This document shows, in pieces, positions 36,666-46,147 of a stretch of DNA of 64,000 nt (position 1 is the first letter of the stretch; every line of letters starts with the position of its first letter). Source of the DNA: Nymphalis io (taxonomy: Eukaryota > Arthropoda > Insecta > Lepidoptera > Nymphalidae); the NCBI RefSeq assembly GCF_905147045.1, contig NC_065894.1:7167501-7231500 (forward strand), in the 5' to 3' direction. Made by a program: the position numbers and the translations under genes. The notes below the pieces were generated by a model. The model was given only the letters and a program-made list of their open reading frames with translations, was not told the DNA's origin and searched no databases.

Positions 36666-36767
36666 TTATGTACTGTTATTGTTTTTAATTAATTCATAGA
36701 AATGTTATTGAGGAATGATTTAGTTTTAAAAATAACCTTTATTAACCTGATGATCGGGAGCTTACTT

Positions 36768-37063
36768 TACTGGTGGTAGGGCTTTGTGCAAGCTCGTCTG
36801 GGTAGGTACCACCCACTCATCAGATATTCTACCGCAAAACAGCAATACTTGATATTGTTGTGTTCCGGTTTGAAGGGTGAGTGAGCCAGTGTAATTACAG
36901 GCACAAGGGACATAAAATCTTAGTTCCCAAGGTTGGTGGCGCATTGGCTATAAGCGATGGTTGACATTTCTTACAATGCCAATGTCTAAGGGCGTTTGGT
37001 GACCACTTACCATCAGGTGGCCCATATGCTCGTCCACCTTCCTATTCTATAAAAAAAAAAAAA
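36768..37063 (+). repeat. young full-length SINE D, reference copy
   Basis: The sense strand starts TACTGGTGGTAGGGC and ends TTCTATAAAAAAAAAA. The terminal hairpin ccac-TTACCATCAG-gtgg has its loop at 37007-37016. A GGTTTGAAG word (about 36868) could be a degenerate pol III B box, which is inference. It is about one base different from the copy in the RTE LINE. The apparent 60-codon minus frame is SINE sequence. Confidence 0.9.
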
Positions 37064-37244
37064 GCTTATGTACACCTTGGGACAGGCAACATCTAGCAGT
37101 GGAAGACGATAATTACCTTATCTTTATGGCTGAAAATAAACATGGAGTAACTTTAATAAGAGATGCTTGTGATGTTGTGTAAGGAATTAAATTCCCAGAA
37201 CACATGTTTAAACTCGTAATAGTTATCGTTCGTATATTTCAATC
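37064..37244. other. short single-copy stretch
   Basis: Nothing recognisable. It lies between the SINE D and repeat copy 2 and may belong to the same local repeat on the minus strand. Confidence 0.35.
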
Positions 37245-37350
37245 GATGGCGCATGCAAATATTAACAGAGGCATGATGACGAAACCGCAGTCAATGGGAT
37301 TGTTGGTCGGTATGCTGATTTCAGCCTCTCAACTCCAGTGTTTACTCATT
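37245..37350. repeat. local three-copy repeat, copy 2
   Basis: The best match to copy 1 lies at 37245-37309 and continues to about 37350 as a match to copy 3. The minus strand reads EISIPTNNPIDCGFVIMPLL followed by open codons to a TGA. Confidence 0.7.
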
Positions 37351-37455
37351 ATGCGGTAATACTGAACAATCCAGTTAATATCATTGGCATTTTAATATCG
37401 TTACTTTATAAAATCTATACCTACTAACTGAACTTAAGCGAAACCGAAAAAAAAA

Positions 37456-37578
37456 ACCAAAATAGCCCAGTAGCTAGAAAACATGAATCATTAAATCAGA
37501 TCATTTAGTTTTCATATGCTTAATTTGTGTTTATGATTTATAATATGCTATGGAAAACGTCGTGAGGAAATCTGCGTA
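37456..37578 (+). repeat. SINE A, diverged 5' part
   Basis: Words ccaaaatagcccagtagctag, ttttcatatgcttaatttg and cgtgaggaaatctgcgta. The copy breaks off directly before a SINE D. Confidence 0.65.
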
Positions 37579-37581
37579 CCC

Positions 37582-37793
37582 AACTTGTCTCGTGAAAGTC
37601 CGTCTGGGTAAGTACCACCCACTCATCATATATTCTGCCACCATTAAGCAAAATGAGGAGCTAGTGTAAATACAGGCACAAGTTGGTGGCGCATTGGCGA
37701 TCACCAATGTCTATTTGTGGTGACCACTTACTATCACGTGGCCTATTTGTCCGTCTGCCTACTTATTTTATAAAATAAAAAACATTCGTTTGA
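37582..37793 (+). repeat. SINE D, internally deleted
   Basis: Head word cgtctgggtaagtaccacccactcatca, tail hairpin region gaccacttactatcacgtggcc and an A-rich end. The middle is shortened. Confidence 0.75.
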
Positions 37794-38243
37794 ACTGAGT
37801 GGTGGTATAAGTGTTAATGTTTTAATAACAGTCTTCATAATCTTGAAAAGCTATATCAATGCTAACCGTAGCAAACATTTAATTTAGTCCCTTTTATTTA
37901 CGAGCTCTGCGAAACATTTTCCAAACGAACACCTCAAAATAACAAATTGGTTTGTCGCCAACCCTAACCGTCTTGAGAGCTTACGCAACAATTATTTTTT
38001 CTTATTTATTTTGAAGATATTACTTTTCTTTTATACGTTAATTTAATATGAAAATTATTATGTCATACACATAAGATAATCGATAATCAAATTTATACAT
38101 TCAATCATAAAACATCGATTCAAGATCCGTTTGTTATATCCATTGGGATAAGCTATTTATATTTAAAGGCTTAATTGTGTCAAGAGATATGTAAGATTAA
38201 ATGGAATTTGATTTTTGTAAATAGCTTTACTTTTTTCTCTTTA
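37794..38243. other. AT-rich stretch
   Basis: Nothing recognisable. Confidence 0.45.
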
Positions 38244-38253
38244 GCTATATATG

Positions 38254-38325
38254 CCGTAACAGCCTGTGAATGTCCCACTGCTGGGCTAAAGGCCTCCTCT
38301 CCTCTTTTTGAGGAGAAGGTTTGGA
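38254..38325 (-). repeat. SINE A, 3'-tail-only copy
   Basis: Only the final about 70 bases of A are present in antisense (gccgtaacagcctgtgaatg to gagaaggtttgg). A 10-bp duplication AGCTATATAT lies at 38244-38253 and 38326-38335. Confidence 0.85.
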
Positions 38326-38335
38326 GCTATATATA

Positions 38336-39337
38336 ATGCAAGTTAATTGGACGAGTTTTGGCCTTGCCTAAAAATGAAAAAAATAGTGTGAGTGCCAAGG
38401 TTCTTATGAAAATTGATTTGTAAATAACAAATCTTACGCTGACGTCATCTGACGCTCGAAATCATACGCTTATTCGTGTTCTGAGCGCTAAGATCACACA
38501 ACAGTCATAATAAAGCATATTCATAAATGCAATTATGTTTAAAAATCATAAGTTAAATACTTAAGGAAACTGAATGTGTTTCCTTGATAAAAGTGATAAA
38601 TATTTGTAGCGAGTGGCATTTAAATGAATATTTCCAAAAGAAAAATTGTTCCAATTCGTATAATAAAGTAATCGCCGCCAAGTGCTCTCTCGCGAGGTGC
38701 CAGTTAACGCCTCCTGGAGGGTTAAGTGAGGATAATTTCCCTTTGCGTGCCCACTCCTAATGACGAAGGGTGAGGGGGACGACGAATTTGAGGAAGATAC
38801 CATAGCGAATACGGAATACCAGAGATTATTTCTTCAGATCATTTTATTATAAGAAAAATATTTTAGATCAATATGTGCACATTACTATTATTATTTTCAC
38901 TCAAAAGTATATTAATGGATCGATTTCGATGGGACTTTTATTTTGTTCCAAAGCAATGAATAAAGCCTGAAAAGTTGCTACTCGTATGTATAAATGCATG
39001 TTTTAACTTTTAAAATGACGAGGATGTACTTAAAATCTCTATATAATATATTAAGTTTTCTTAGTTTGGATTCTATTAATTTTAGTAATTAAACGTATAA
39101 TTACAACATAATACTTTGTTGTATATTATATACTATTGTTGTATATGTCTGCAGCTTTGCCGTCCTATTTTTATCGCGTCATCTGCATATTATGATTATC
39201 TAGGTCATGTCAGTTCTTCTAAATTTAAATATCTTCTTTTAAATTAACTTTTGACTTTTCATTATAAGACCAGTTCTTGTCAAATTCTAACCATGAAGGT
39301 TGTACGGCCGCAGAATCGCATATTCTCTATATATTTT
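38336..39337. other. single-copy stretch
   Basis: No gene is recognised. A GC-richer patch at about 38660-38790 underlies a minus frame without known motifs. Confidence 0.45.
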
Positions 39338-39465
39338 ACTAACTGTCCTCACCGTCTTCTTACGGGTCAAGTAAGAATTTTATGTCATGAAATTTTTTAA
39401 TCAAGGATACTTAAGCATTCGCCAATCGACTTATTCACCAGTACAGCTAAGGGTTAAGGCATCGC
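39338..39465 (+). repeat. unclassified repeat family E, copy 2
   Basis: Same word order as 9264-9385 (actaactg-cctcacc, ttttttaatcaagg, cattcgccaatcgactta, agtacagctaagg). Confidence 0.55.
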
Positions 39466-39699
39466 TCAATACGACCTGCCTTTTTTGTCAAGCTTATACC
39501 TATTTGAATATTTCGTTGTTTCTAAAATTACTGGTTTTAATATCAAAGTATCCAATTTTTAAAATCTATAAAATTTATTATTTATCTTGATAATTATGTT
39601 ATATTGTGACAATTAAATTAAACCATAGTTGTACTTTCTTCCCCTTTATTTAAAATTAAAATTGTAAAAGTAAATATAAATAATATTATAAGAAGCGCT
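39466..39699. other. AT-rich stretch
   Basis: Nothing recognisable. Confidence 0.4.
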
Positions 39700-39835
39700 G
39701 ACTCGATTTCGTGAGGGACGACATGAGAGAGCATGATCTCAATAAGGAGGATGCTTTAGATCGGAAAAAGTGGAGAAATAGATGCAGAAAAGCGGACCCT
39801 GGCGTTACTAGGCCGGGAAAACGCTAGGCAGAAGA
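39700..39835 (+). pseudogene. LINE C-terminal fragment
   Basis: The plus strand reads HDLNKEDALDRKKWRNRCRK then ADPGVTRPGKR and a stop. This matches the extreme C-terminus of RTE-like endonuclease/reverse transcriptase proteins common in insects ('ED--DR--WR----ADP'). No other part of the element is present. Confidence 0.6.
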
Positions 39836-40532
39836 AAAAGATGTAAAAGCAAATTATCTATACAATATATGAGTTTTATACTAACACAGATTTTTTTTGC
39901 CATAATTATTTTCGTGCAACTTTAATTATTCACGCATCGCAGGCCGTTAAAGCTTTTAAGGTGCACGATTTTTTCGACTTATTTGATAAATATCATACGC
40001 AAGCTCACAAAATTTACGCTCTCTTTTTATAATATTAGTATAGATAATTATGCATTGTGATATAAAAAGCGTCTTTATTAATAAGATGGTAATCTCTTTC
40101 AGACAACCATTGGGAAGACGGTATTACTTAATACAAAATTAAGTGACTAGACTATCATACACCATGTTAAAAATAAATAAATAAAAAGACTTAAAATAAA
40201 AGTTCATTAATATTTACATACACATAACAAATCATATATATAAATACAACTATAAAATACTAATTCTAATTTAAAAATAAAACAAATTCGCAATAATAGT
40301 AACTAGTAGAAAGTAGTAGTAATCTGAAATATTAATAAGTGCAATGACTATAACAGTTTAAATGTTTTACTGCTATGCTATGCACTGTTGATTTTTATTA
40401 TGAATAAGCTCTTATAATTTAATCTAAGTTTTAACTAGGATCTTACCTTTTTATTTTTGTCTGAGAGTTGTACCTGCAGTAGTCACGAGCCAATTGGGAA
40501 AGCAATGATACTTCGAAAATCATATAAAATGA
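39836..40532. other. AT-rich stretch with an element-end scrap
   Basis: The word TTTATAATATTAGTATAGAT at about 40026-40045 is the typical terminal word of a widespread lepidopteran repeat. The remainder is featureless. Confidence 0.4.
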
Positions 40533-40544
40533 GTAAATCACATT

Positions 40545-40843
40545 TCCGTAACAGCCTGTGAATGTCCCACTGCTGAGCTAAAGGCCTCCTCTCCTTTTTT
40601 TGAGGAGAAGGTTTGAGCTTATTCCACCACGCTGCTCCAATGCGGGTTGGTGGAACACACATGTGGCAGAATTTTAGAGATTATAGGCACGAGCAGATTT
40701 CCTCACGATATTTTCCTTCACCGTAAAGCACAAGATGAATTATAATCACAAATTAAGCACATGAAAATTCAGTGGTGCTTGCCAGGGTTTGAACCTACGA
40801 TCATCGGTTAAGATTCACGCGTTCTTACCACTGGGCCATCTCG
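40545..40843 (-). repeat. full-length SINE A, antisense
   Basis: Complete from the tail (cgtaacagcctgtgaatg) to the head (actgggccatctcgg), with the B-box region at about 40785-40800. A 12-bp target-site duplication GTAAATCACATT lies at 40533-40544 and 40844-40855. Confidence 0.95.
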
Positions 40844-40855
40844 GTAAATCACATT

Positions 40856-41814
40856 GTGTCAGTTTAATGTGTCAACTATTAGTACGATTGTGGGTATTTG
40901 ATTAATATTAATTCGGCTTCAAATAGCTTAAGCCGGCTATTAAATTTTGGCTGTTACTATAGCCAAAATTGTGCCACTTTTGGGCAAAAGTTTCATCTTC
41001 TCTTATCTATAATGTTGGAACTTATTAACAGTTCAAAAAACGCAAACTTTTCGTAAACACAGGGAATCATTATAACATATTAAGTGTAACATGATGTTAG
41101 TCGACTAGAATAATGATAATATAAAAATCTTTATTATATATAAAATTACTATTTTTTTTAAATTATTTCAGTAATGCTGACGTCTGAGTATGAGGCTTAA
41201 TAGCAAGTGATCCTGGCACTGGAAGAAACATAAAATATATTTTACACCTTCAACACTTCAACCACGTAAACTAAGATATTGTGTATAGCATTGCGGTGGA
41301 GTAATTGTTAACATTAATTTGGCGGTAATAATATGTCAATCCAACCGAACAGTCCTGCAAAGAGGCCACAACCGAACAATATAGTGTTTATATTAATATT
41401 TAACGCTTGCAATGTACATTAATTGCTACTTTTTTAAATAATTGCTAGGAATCAAATAGATCACAATGAAATAAAACTAGGGAATGGATTAAATAAATGC
41501 ATAATATGTATCTATTATTAAATATCGTTATAAAATTATTTATTATTAATACTACATCATAGGTCAACATATTCATTTTTGTCGTACATATTATGAGCTT
41601 AGTCCGAGCTTATAATAATCTTGGTATTTTATTATTTTGGTTAGCATATTTCTACACAGATGTATATAAAATATAAAATAATAATTATAATTCAATAATT
41701 TACTTAACAATTGATTTCATTTAAAAACAAGACTGTTATCTAGGTAGCTTAATCTATCCAAGCCAAAAATAATTTAAGTTAAAAAAATCTTATTATCTAT
41801 CTATCTATAATATA
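40856..41814. other. AT-rich single-copy stretch
   Basis: No gene is recognised. A 10-bp AATTTTGGCT/AGCCAAAATT hairpin lies at 40943-40970. Confidence 0.45.
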
Positions 41815-41846
41815 TTAGGTCCTTACATATGAAATTGGCGTTTTGT
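41815..41846 (+). repeat. mariner left terminal inverted repeat
   Basis: Starts TTAGGTCCTTACA directly after TA and matches the right repeat at 30 of 32 positions. Confidence 0.95.
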
Positions 41847-41879
41847 ACTGGAGGAATATAGTCATTTTTTTTTTTGTAA

Positions 41880-41997
41880 CAGTACAGTAAACAGTAACAG
41901 CCTGTGAATGTCCCACTGCTGAGCCAAGGCCTCCTCTCCCTTTTGAGGAGAGGGTTTGGAGCTTATTCCACCACGCTGCTCCAATGCGGGTTGGTGG
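41880..41997 (-). repeat. SINE A tail fragment inside mariner
   Basis: The last about 110 bases of A in antisense, inserted downstream of the transposase end. An 11-bp duplication TTTTTTTGTAA lies at 41869-41879 and 41998-42008. A 5'-truncated insertion younger than the mariner. Confidence 0.88.
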
Positions 41998-42039
41998 TTT
42001 TTTTGTAAAATATATTTAATTAATCAAGGTATGCACCGT

Positions 42040-42326
42040 TGTTATCTGCACTGCATGCACTTTTGCCATCTCATAGGTAGTTCATTGATCCCTTTACTAA
42101 AAAAACCATGGGGGCGAGAATCAATAAACTCCTTAAAGGCGGTTTGGACTGCCGCAACGGAGTTAAATTTTTTTCCTTGTAAGAAGTTGTCCGAATTCCG
42201 GAATAAATGGTAATCTGTTGGAGCAAGGTCCGGGGAGTACGGTGGAAGTCGCAGACATTCCAATTGTAGCTCATCTAACTTAGAGGTTGTTTGTTGTGTA
42301 GTGTGTGGTCTTGCGATGTCGTGAAG
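42040..42326 (-). pseudogene. mariner transposase, C-terminal part
   Basis: The minus strand reads LPPYSPDLAPTDYHLFRN, the canonical mariner block holding the third catalytic aspartate (codon 42212-42214), then a GKKFNS... region and FFSKGINELPMRWQKCMQ at the end. It begins at the LINE insertion site, where the HD-ARPH box (second catalytic aspartate, about 42310-42320) is preserved as HDIARPH, with Ile where family members usually have Asn. The rest of the protein lies on the other side of the LINE, at 43896-44646. Confidence 0.88.
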
Positions 42327-42329
42327 AAG

Positions 42330-43780
42330 TGTGCGGCGGAGCTGTCTCCTGTGTTAACGCGCCTGTTCCAACTTTCTCTCTCTTCGGGATGTGTGCCGGA
42401 GGCTTGGAGAAGAGCTAATGTGCAAGCGGTTCCCAAAAAAGGGGATCGGTCTGACCCGGCAAATTATCGGCCAATAGCTATCACCTCAGTACTTTGTTAG
42501 GTGATGGAACGGATTCTAAACAACTCCATTACCTAGAAGATCACTGTCTAATTAATGATCGTCAGTACGGGTTTCGACCAAAACGGTCCACAGGTGATCT
42601 TCTAGCGTACGTAACGCACCTCTGGGGTGAAGCTATCGACAAGCATGGAGAATCGTTGGCTGTCAGCCTCGATATCTCCAACGCTTTCGACAGGGTCTGG
42701 CCCAGAAGTCTTCTCTCCAAGCTACCGGCATATGGTCTGCCTGCTCAGCTATGCACCTGGATTGCCAGCTTCCTACACAAGCGTAGCCTTCGTGTTTTAG
42801 TAGATGGTTGCGCTTCACAATTCTATGTAGTGAATGCTGGCGTCCCCCAGGGATCTGTGCTATCTCCCACACTCTTTCTTTTGCATATCAATGATATGCT
42901 CTTTCTTGGGAACATACATTGCTATGCAGATGATAGTACAGTGCATGGTGGATACCACGGACGCGCAGTGGCTGGGCGGGCGGAAACTGAGGAGAGGCGG
43001 GAGAATCTTTTCATTGAACTCGATAGGACATTAGAGCTCATCGCCAAATGGTGTTCTGATAATCTTGTTGAGTTTAATGCCAAGAAAACACAGGTGTGCG
43101 CTCTCACAGCGAAAAAGTCACCATTTTACCCTCATCCCTCCCTCTGTGGCACACCGCTGATGATACAAAGCAAAATCGCCATGCTGGGGATGGACGTTCG
43201 CTGCGACCTTAGTCCAAGGGATTGCATCGAGGCTATTATAAAAACAGCTTCACGAAAACTCGGAGTTCTGAACAAGGTGCGGCGTTTTTTCACGCCACAA
43301 CAACTGTGCCTGTTATACAAAACACAGGTACGGTCTTGCGTTGAATATTGCTCGCACCTTTGGGATGGCTCCGCTAAGTACCTACTGGAGGCCTTGGACC
43401 GGTTGCAGCGACGTGCAGTACGCATTATTGGCGACGTAAAGGTCACAAACACCCTTGAACCTTTACAATTGCGTCGCGAGATAGCAGCACTGAGCGCTTT
43501 CTATCGTCTGTATCACGGCGAGTGCTCTGAGGAATTATTCTCTCTAATTCCAGCTTCCCCCTTCCTTCTTAAGTCCACGCGAGCTGGTTCTCGATGTCAC
43601 CGCCTAACTGTGACATCAATTCCATCGCGCACAAAGAAATTTGGCAACTCCTTTCTTTGTCGCACTACCAAAAAATGGAATTCCTTACCAGCTCACGTGT
43701 TCCCCTCCTCTTACAACCCGGGTTCCTTCAAACGAGGCGTGAAGAGGCATCTTGCGGGCCGGCAAGGCGGGGACGGCTAG
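42330..43780 (+). pseudogene. LINE L reverse transcriptase, nearly open
   Basis: The first frame (to 42500) reads LTRLFQLSLSSGCVPEAWR and KKGDRSDPANYRPIAITSVL, the N-terminal palm/finger blocks of LINE RTs, and stops at a TAG at 42498-42500. A further frameshift near 42524-42530 moves the reading into a frame open to 43780. In that long frame QYGFRPKRSTGDLL precedes motif A (SLDISNAFDRVW, about residue 60), motif B (GVPQGSVLSP, about 116) and motif C (YADD, residues 144-147, bases 42923-42934). The C-terminal thumb and tail end with SSYNPGSFKRGVKRHLAGRQG. It is close to the 32-kb copy at protein level. The polymerase core is intact, but the truncated N-terminus, stop and frameshift make it non-functional. 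Confidence 0.9.
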
Positions 43781-43823
43781 TACAGAACATTCTTCCCGAC
43801 TGTACTGGCCGTCGTCGCGTTTG

Positions 43824-43860
43824 GACTCTACTACCACTTACCATCAGGTGGAGTAGAGTC
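43824..43860 (+). promoter_or_regulatory. LINE L 3' UTR hairpin with shared loop
   Basis: GACTCTACT-A-CCAC pairs with GTGG-AGTAGAGTC around the loop TTACCATCAG (43838-43847), with one bulged A. The same hairpin is at 32019-32055 (reverse strand) and 11195-11231. The same loop caps the ends of SINE D and of the LINE fragment at 56779. It is a plausible RT recognition element for template selection (inference). Confidence 0.75.
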
Positions 43861-43895
43861 ATTTGCCATCCCGGGGCATATAAAAAAAAAAAAAA

Positions 43896-44646
43896 GAAGC
43901 AGCAGTGGCCTAGAGCGATTGACCAATCTTGGTTGTTTAGCAGCTAGTTCTTCCTTCATGGTTTGCAGTTGCTGACAATAGATATCTGCCATAATTGTTT
44001 GGCCAGATTTTAGAAATCTGTAGTGAACGACACCGGTGCTAGTCCACCAAAAACTTACAAGTAACTTTTTCTGAGTCAATTTTCGTTTACATTATCCACT
44101 TTTCATCACAAGTAATGATTCGATTTAAAATCTCATTATTATTGTGTCGGTTAAGAAAAGTATCACAGCAGTCGACGCGTATTTGCAAGTTCGATTCACT
44201 CAATTCTTGAGGTACCCGTCGTTTAAGTTTTTTTACTTTCCCGATTTACTTCAAGTGGATTAATACAGTTATATCACTTACCCCGGAGCCTGCAGCTATC
44301 TCTGAAGTGCTTTGTGATGGATCCTCTTCCACAATAGCCTTTAATTTTTCATTTTCCACTTTGGTCTCCGGCCGTCCACGGGGTTGGTTCTGAAGATCGA
44401 AATTTCCAAAACGAAAACGTTGAAACCAAAAACGTACCGTGCTTTCTTTTGCGACACCAGCGCCGTACACACATTAATCCTTCGAGCTGTTTCTGCAGAA
44501 CTGGCGCCACGGTAGAACTTGTAATCGTAAATATACCTTATATATATACCGTACCTTATATTACAACCAAGATTGGTCAATCGCTCTAGGCCACTGCTGC
44601 TTCACGACATCGCAAGACCACACACTACACAACATGTTTTCCATTG
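43896..44646 (-). pseudogene. mariner transposase, N-terminal and central part
   Basis: A start-like ATG at 44644-44646 begins MEN and then runs into the inverted segment 44563-44634. After it the normal N-terminus resumes (YRGASSAETARRIN), followed with frameshifts by the helix-turn-helix region STVRFWFQRFRFGNFDLQNQ and GRPETKVENEKLKAIV. The first catalytic aspartate lies in CDEKWI (codon 44106-44108). A deletion of roughly 20-25 codons follows before KKLLVSFWWTSTGVVHYRFL and IMADIYCQQLQTMKEELA. The part ends LVNRSRPLLL at the LINE junction. Several stops and frameshifts are present. Confidence 0.87.
44563..44634 (+). repeat. inverted duplicate of the mariner catalytic box
   Basis: 44563-44603 is the exact reverse complement of 43896-43936 and 44600-44634 that of 42292-42326. 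So this 72-bp piece equals the uninterrupted catalytic HD region in opposite orientation, without the LINE. It reads NRSRPLLLHDIARPH on the plus strand. Confidence 0.95.
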
Positions 44647-44800
44647 TGCGGTAATAAGCGACGTCAGAGAAAAAAATAATGAGGAAAAAACAAACAAATG
44701 AATTTTCAAAACTCAAATGTACCAGCTAAATGAATTTATAAATTTGAATTTGGAATTCCTAACCAAAGAGGAGATATTTCAGATCAAAGTGGTCAATACG

Positions 44801-44832
44801 ACAAAACGCTAATTTCATTTGTAAGGACCTAA
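44801..44832 (-). repeat. mariner right terminal inverted repeat
   Basis: The reverse complement starts TTAGGTCCTTACA and is followed by TA at 44833-44834. Confidence 0.95.
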
Positions 44833-44834
44833 TA

Positions 44835-45500
44835 AATACGTGATGCACCCCACTTTGTACCCTTTTTACCGCCAATTGCGTGGACGAAGAGGAATGAAAT
44901 TTTGCACAGTTAAAGTTTAGATAGAGGAGGAGTGCAGAAAGTTAAAATTTTGTGAAGTATGCATTAGAATTACCTTAAATTTAAAAATTAAACATTACAC
45001 ACAATACAACATACACACATACGCAATTAGGCATACGTATACACACGCGTCCTCTGGGAATGTTTATAGTCTTTGGTTAAACTAAAATGAGATTAATATT
45101 TGACCATGTAATATACTCTTTTGCTTATGATTTATCCTATAATTTGTCGAATAGATATTTGTAATATATTTATTTTGCCATTTCTTTAATTATTTATTAA
45201 AAGTTTTGCTTCACAACTAAAAATCAATAAATTATTATTTGTAGGAACCGCACGCGCAATGTCAAACGCAGTTGTCACAATCAAAAAGTTTTGTTAACAA
45301 TTTTGTGTTTTCAGTGGTTTTTTTGTGCAGTTTTTACATAAAAACATTAACGTTGTATTTAACATCATAAAACTTTAAATTTGACTTTGTCGTAAATTCG
45401 TGTTTCGCGGGCTCCTGTCAAAAGTTTTAAAATGGCGGTTAAAAATTCAAAGTTTTACCTACAGAAGTTGTTTATAACCAAACAAAATAAATAAAAATTG
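44835..45500. other. single-copy or decayed-element stretch
   Basis: No gene is recognised. Part of 45240-45500 may be leader sequence of the gag relic that follows, but I see no clear LTR or primer-binding site. Confidence 0.35.
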
Positions 45501-45915
45501 TGGAAAAAGTAGCTACAACATTTCGAACTATATTTATTAGCCACTGGCCTAGATAAGGAGTGTGAAAAGAGAAAAATCGCAATTTTATTCACTCAATTGG
45601 TGGACAAGGTGTCGAAATATTCAAGTAATTCAACATTGAAAAAACAAGAATCACTTTAGAAGACCTCATTAATAAATTTAACAAATATATAAACAACTAT
45701 CATGAATCTAGTCAGCTTAAAATGTGATTTCGTTGAATCATTGTTCCGTGATATATTTATAGCAAATATGTGCTCGAGTAGCTCGCACAACGTCAAAGAT
45801 TATTACAACGGTCTGATCTTTCACCAGAGAAAGCTATAGCGATATGTAAAACAGTGGTCATCGCGCAACAAAACACAGAACACATAAATAAAAGCACTGA
45901 GTCGTCGTCATTGTC
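45501..45915 (+). pseudogene. Ty3-type LTR retrotransposon gag relic
   Basis: Three short frames shifted against each other resemble gag of insect Ty3/gypsy-type elements, in the expected order. They are FELYLLATGLDKECEKRKIA (about 45529-45588), ITLEDLINKFNKY (about 45650-45690) and LSPEKAIAICKTVVIAQQN (about 45817-45873). A stop interrupts the first block near 45510 and frameshifts separate the others. No protease, RT, integrase or LTR is visible. The relic is old and non-functional. Recognition is by motif similarity from memory. Confidence 0.6.
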
Positions 45916-45922
45916 ATCATCT

Positions 45923-46012
45923 TTAGTTCCTAAAGTTGGTGGCGCATTCGCGTTGTATGGTTAATATTTTCATAGTGCCAATGTATATGGGTGTGGGAGA
46001 CCATTTACCAAT
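45923..46012 (+). repeat. SINE D tail fragment
   Basis: Words tagttcctaaagttggtggcgcat and agtgccaatgtatatggg match the middle-to-tail part of D. It is sandwiched between two unrelated element relics. Confidence 0.6.
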
Positions 46013-46147
46013 ATTATAAACAAAAACAAATAACGGACCACCTTTTTCAAAAGTTCAGTCTCATTATCTGAGACGAATGTACGATGAGCCACCACTCACA
46101 CACAAAATCCGCAGACATAATCTAAGAAAAAAATAATAAATAAACGA

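Larger units (their letters stand above)
42327..43895 (+). mobile_element. LINE L, 5'-truncated plus copy inside mariner
   Basis: A non-LTR retrotransposon inserted opposite to the transposase gene and exactly at the catalytic HD motif. The target bases GAAG occur on both sides (42323-42326 and 43896-43899), a short duplication. The element ends with a 3' UTR carrying the 37-base hairpin at 43824-43860 and a run of A. The 5' half (ORF1, endonuclease, early RT) is missing. Confidence 0.93.
41815..44832 (-). mobile_element. mariner (Tc1/mariner) with nested insertions
   Basis: The element is defined by 32-bp terminal inverted repeats at 41815-41846 and 44801-44832 (two mismatches), flanked by TA dinucleotides at 41813-41814 and 44833-44834. 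It encodes a minus-strand transposase, now broken. About 1.45 kb of mariner remains after removing a SINE A fragment (41880-41997) and a LINE (42327-43895), roughly the usual size of a mariner. A 72-bp inverted duplicate of its own catalytic region sits near the start of the transposase gene. Confidence 0.92.

Noticed and set aside
43594..43947. 117-codon frame overlapping LINE L
   Set aside because: Shadow frame of the reverse transcriptase C-terminus and 3' UTR; the same shadow appears at 31944-32285.
41815..44832. Domesticated mariner transposase gene
   Set aside because: Multiple stops, frameshifts, a deletion between the first two catalytic residues and a LINE in the second exclude a working protein.
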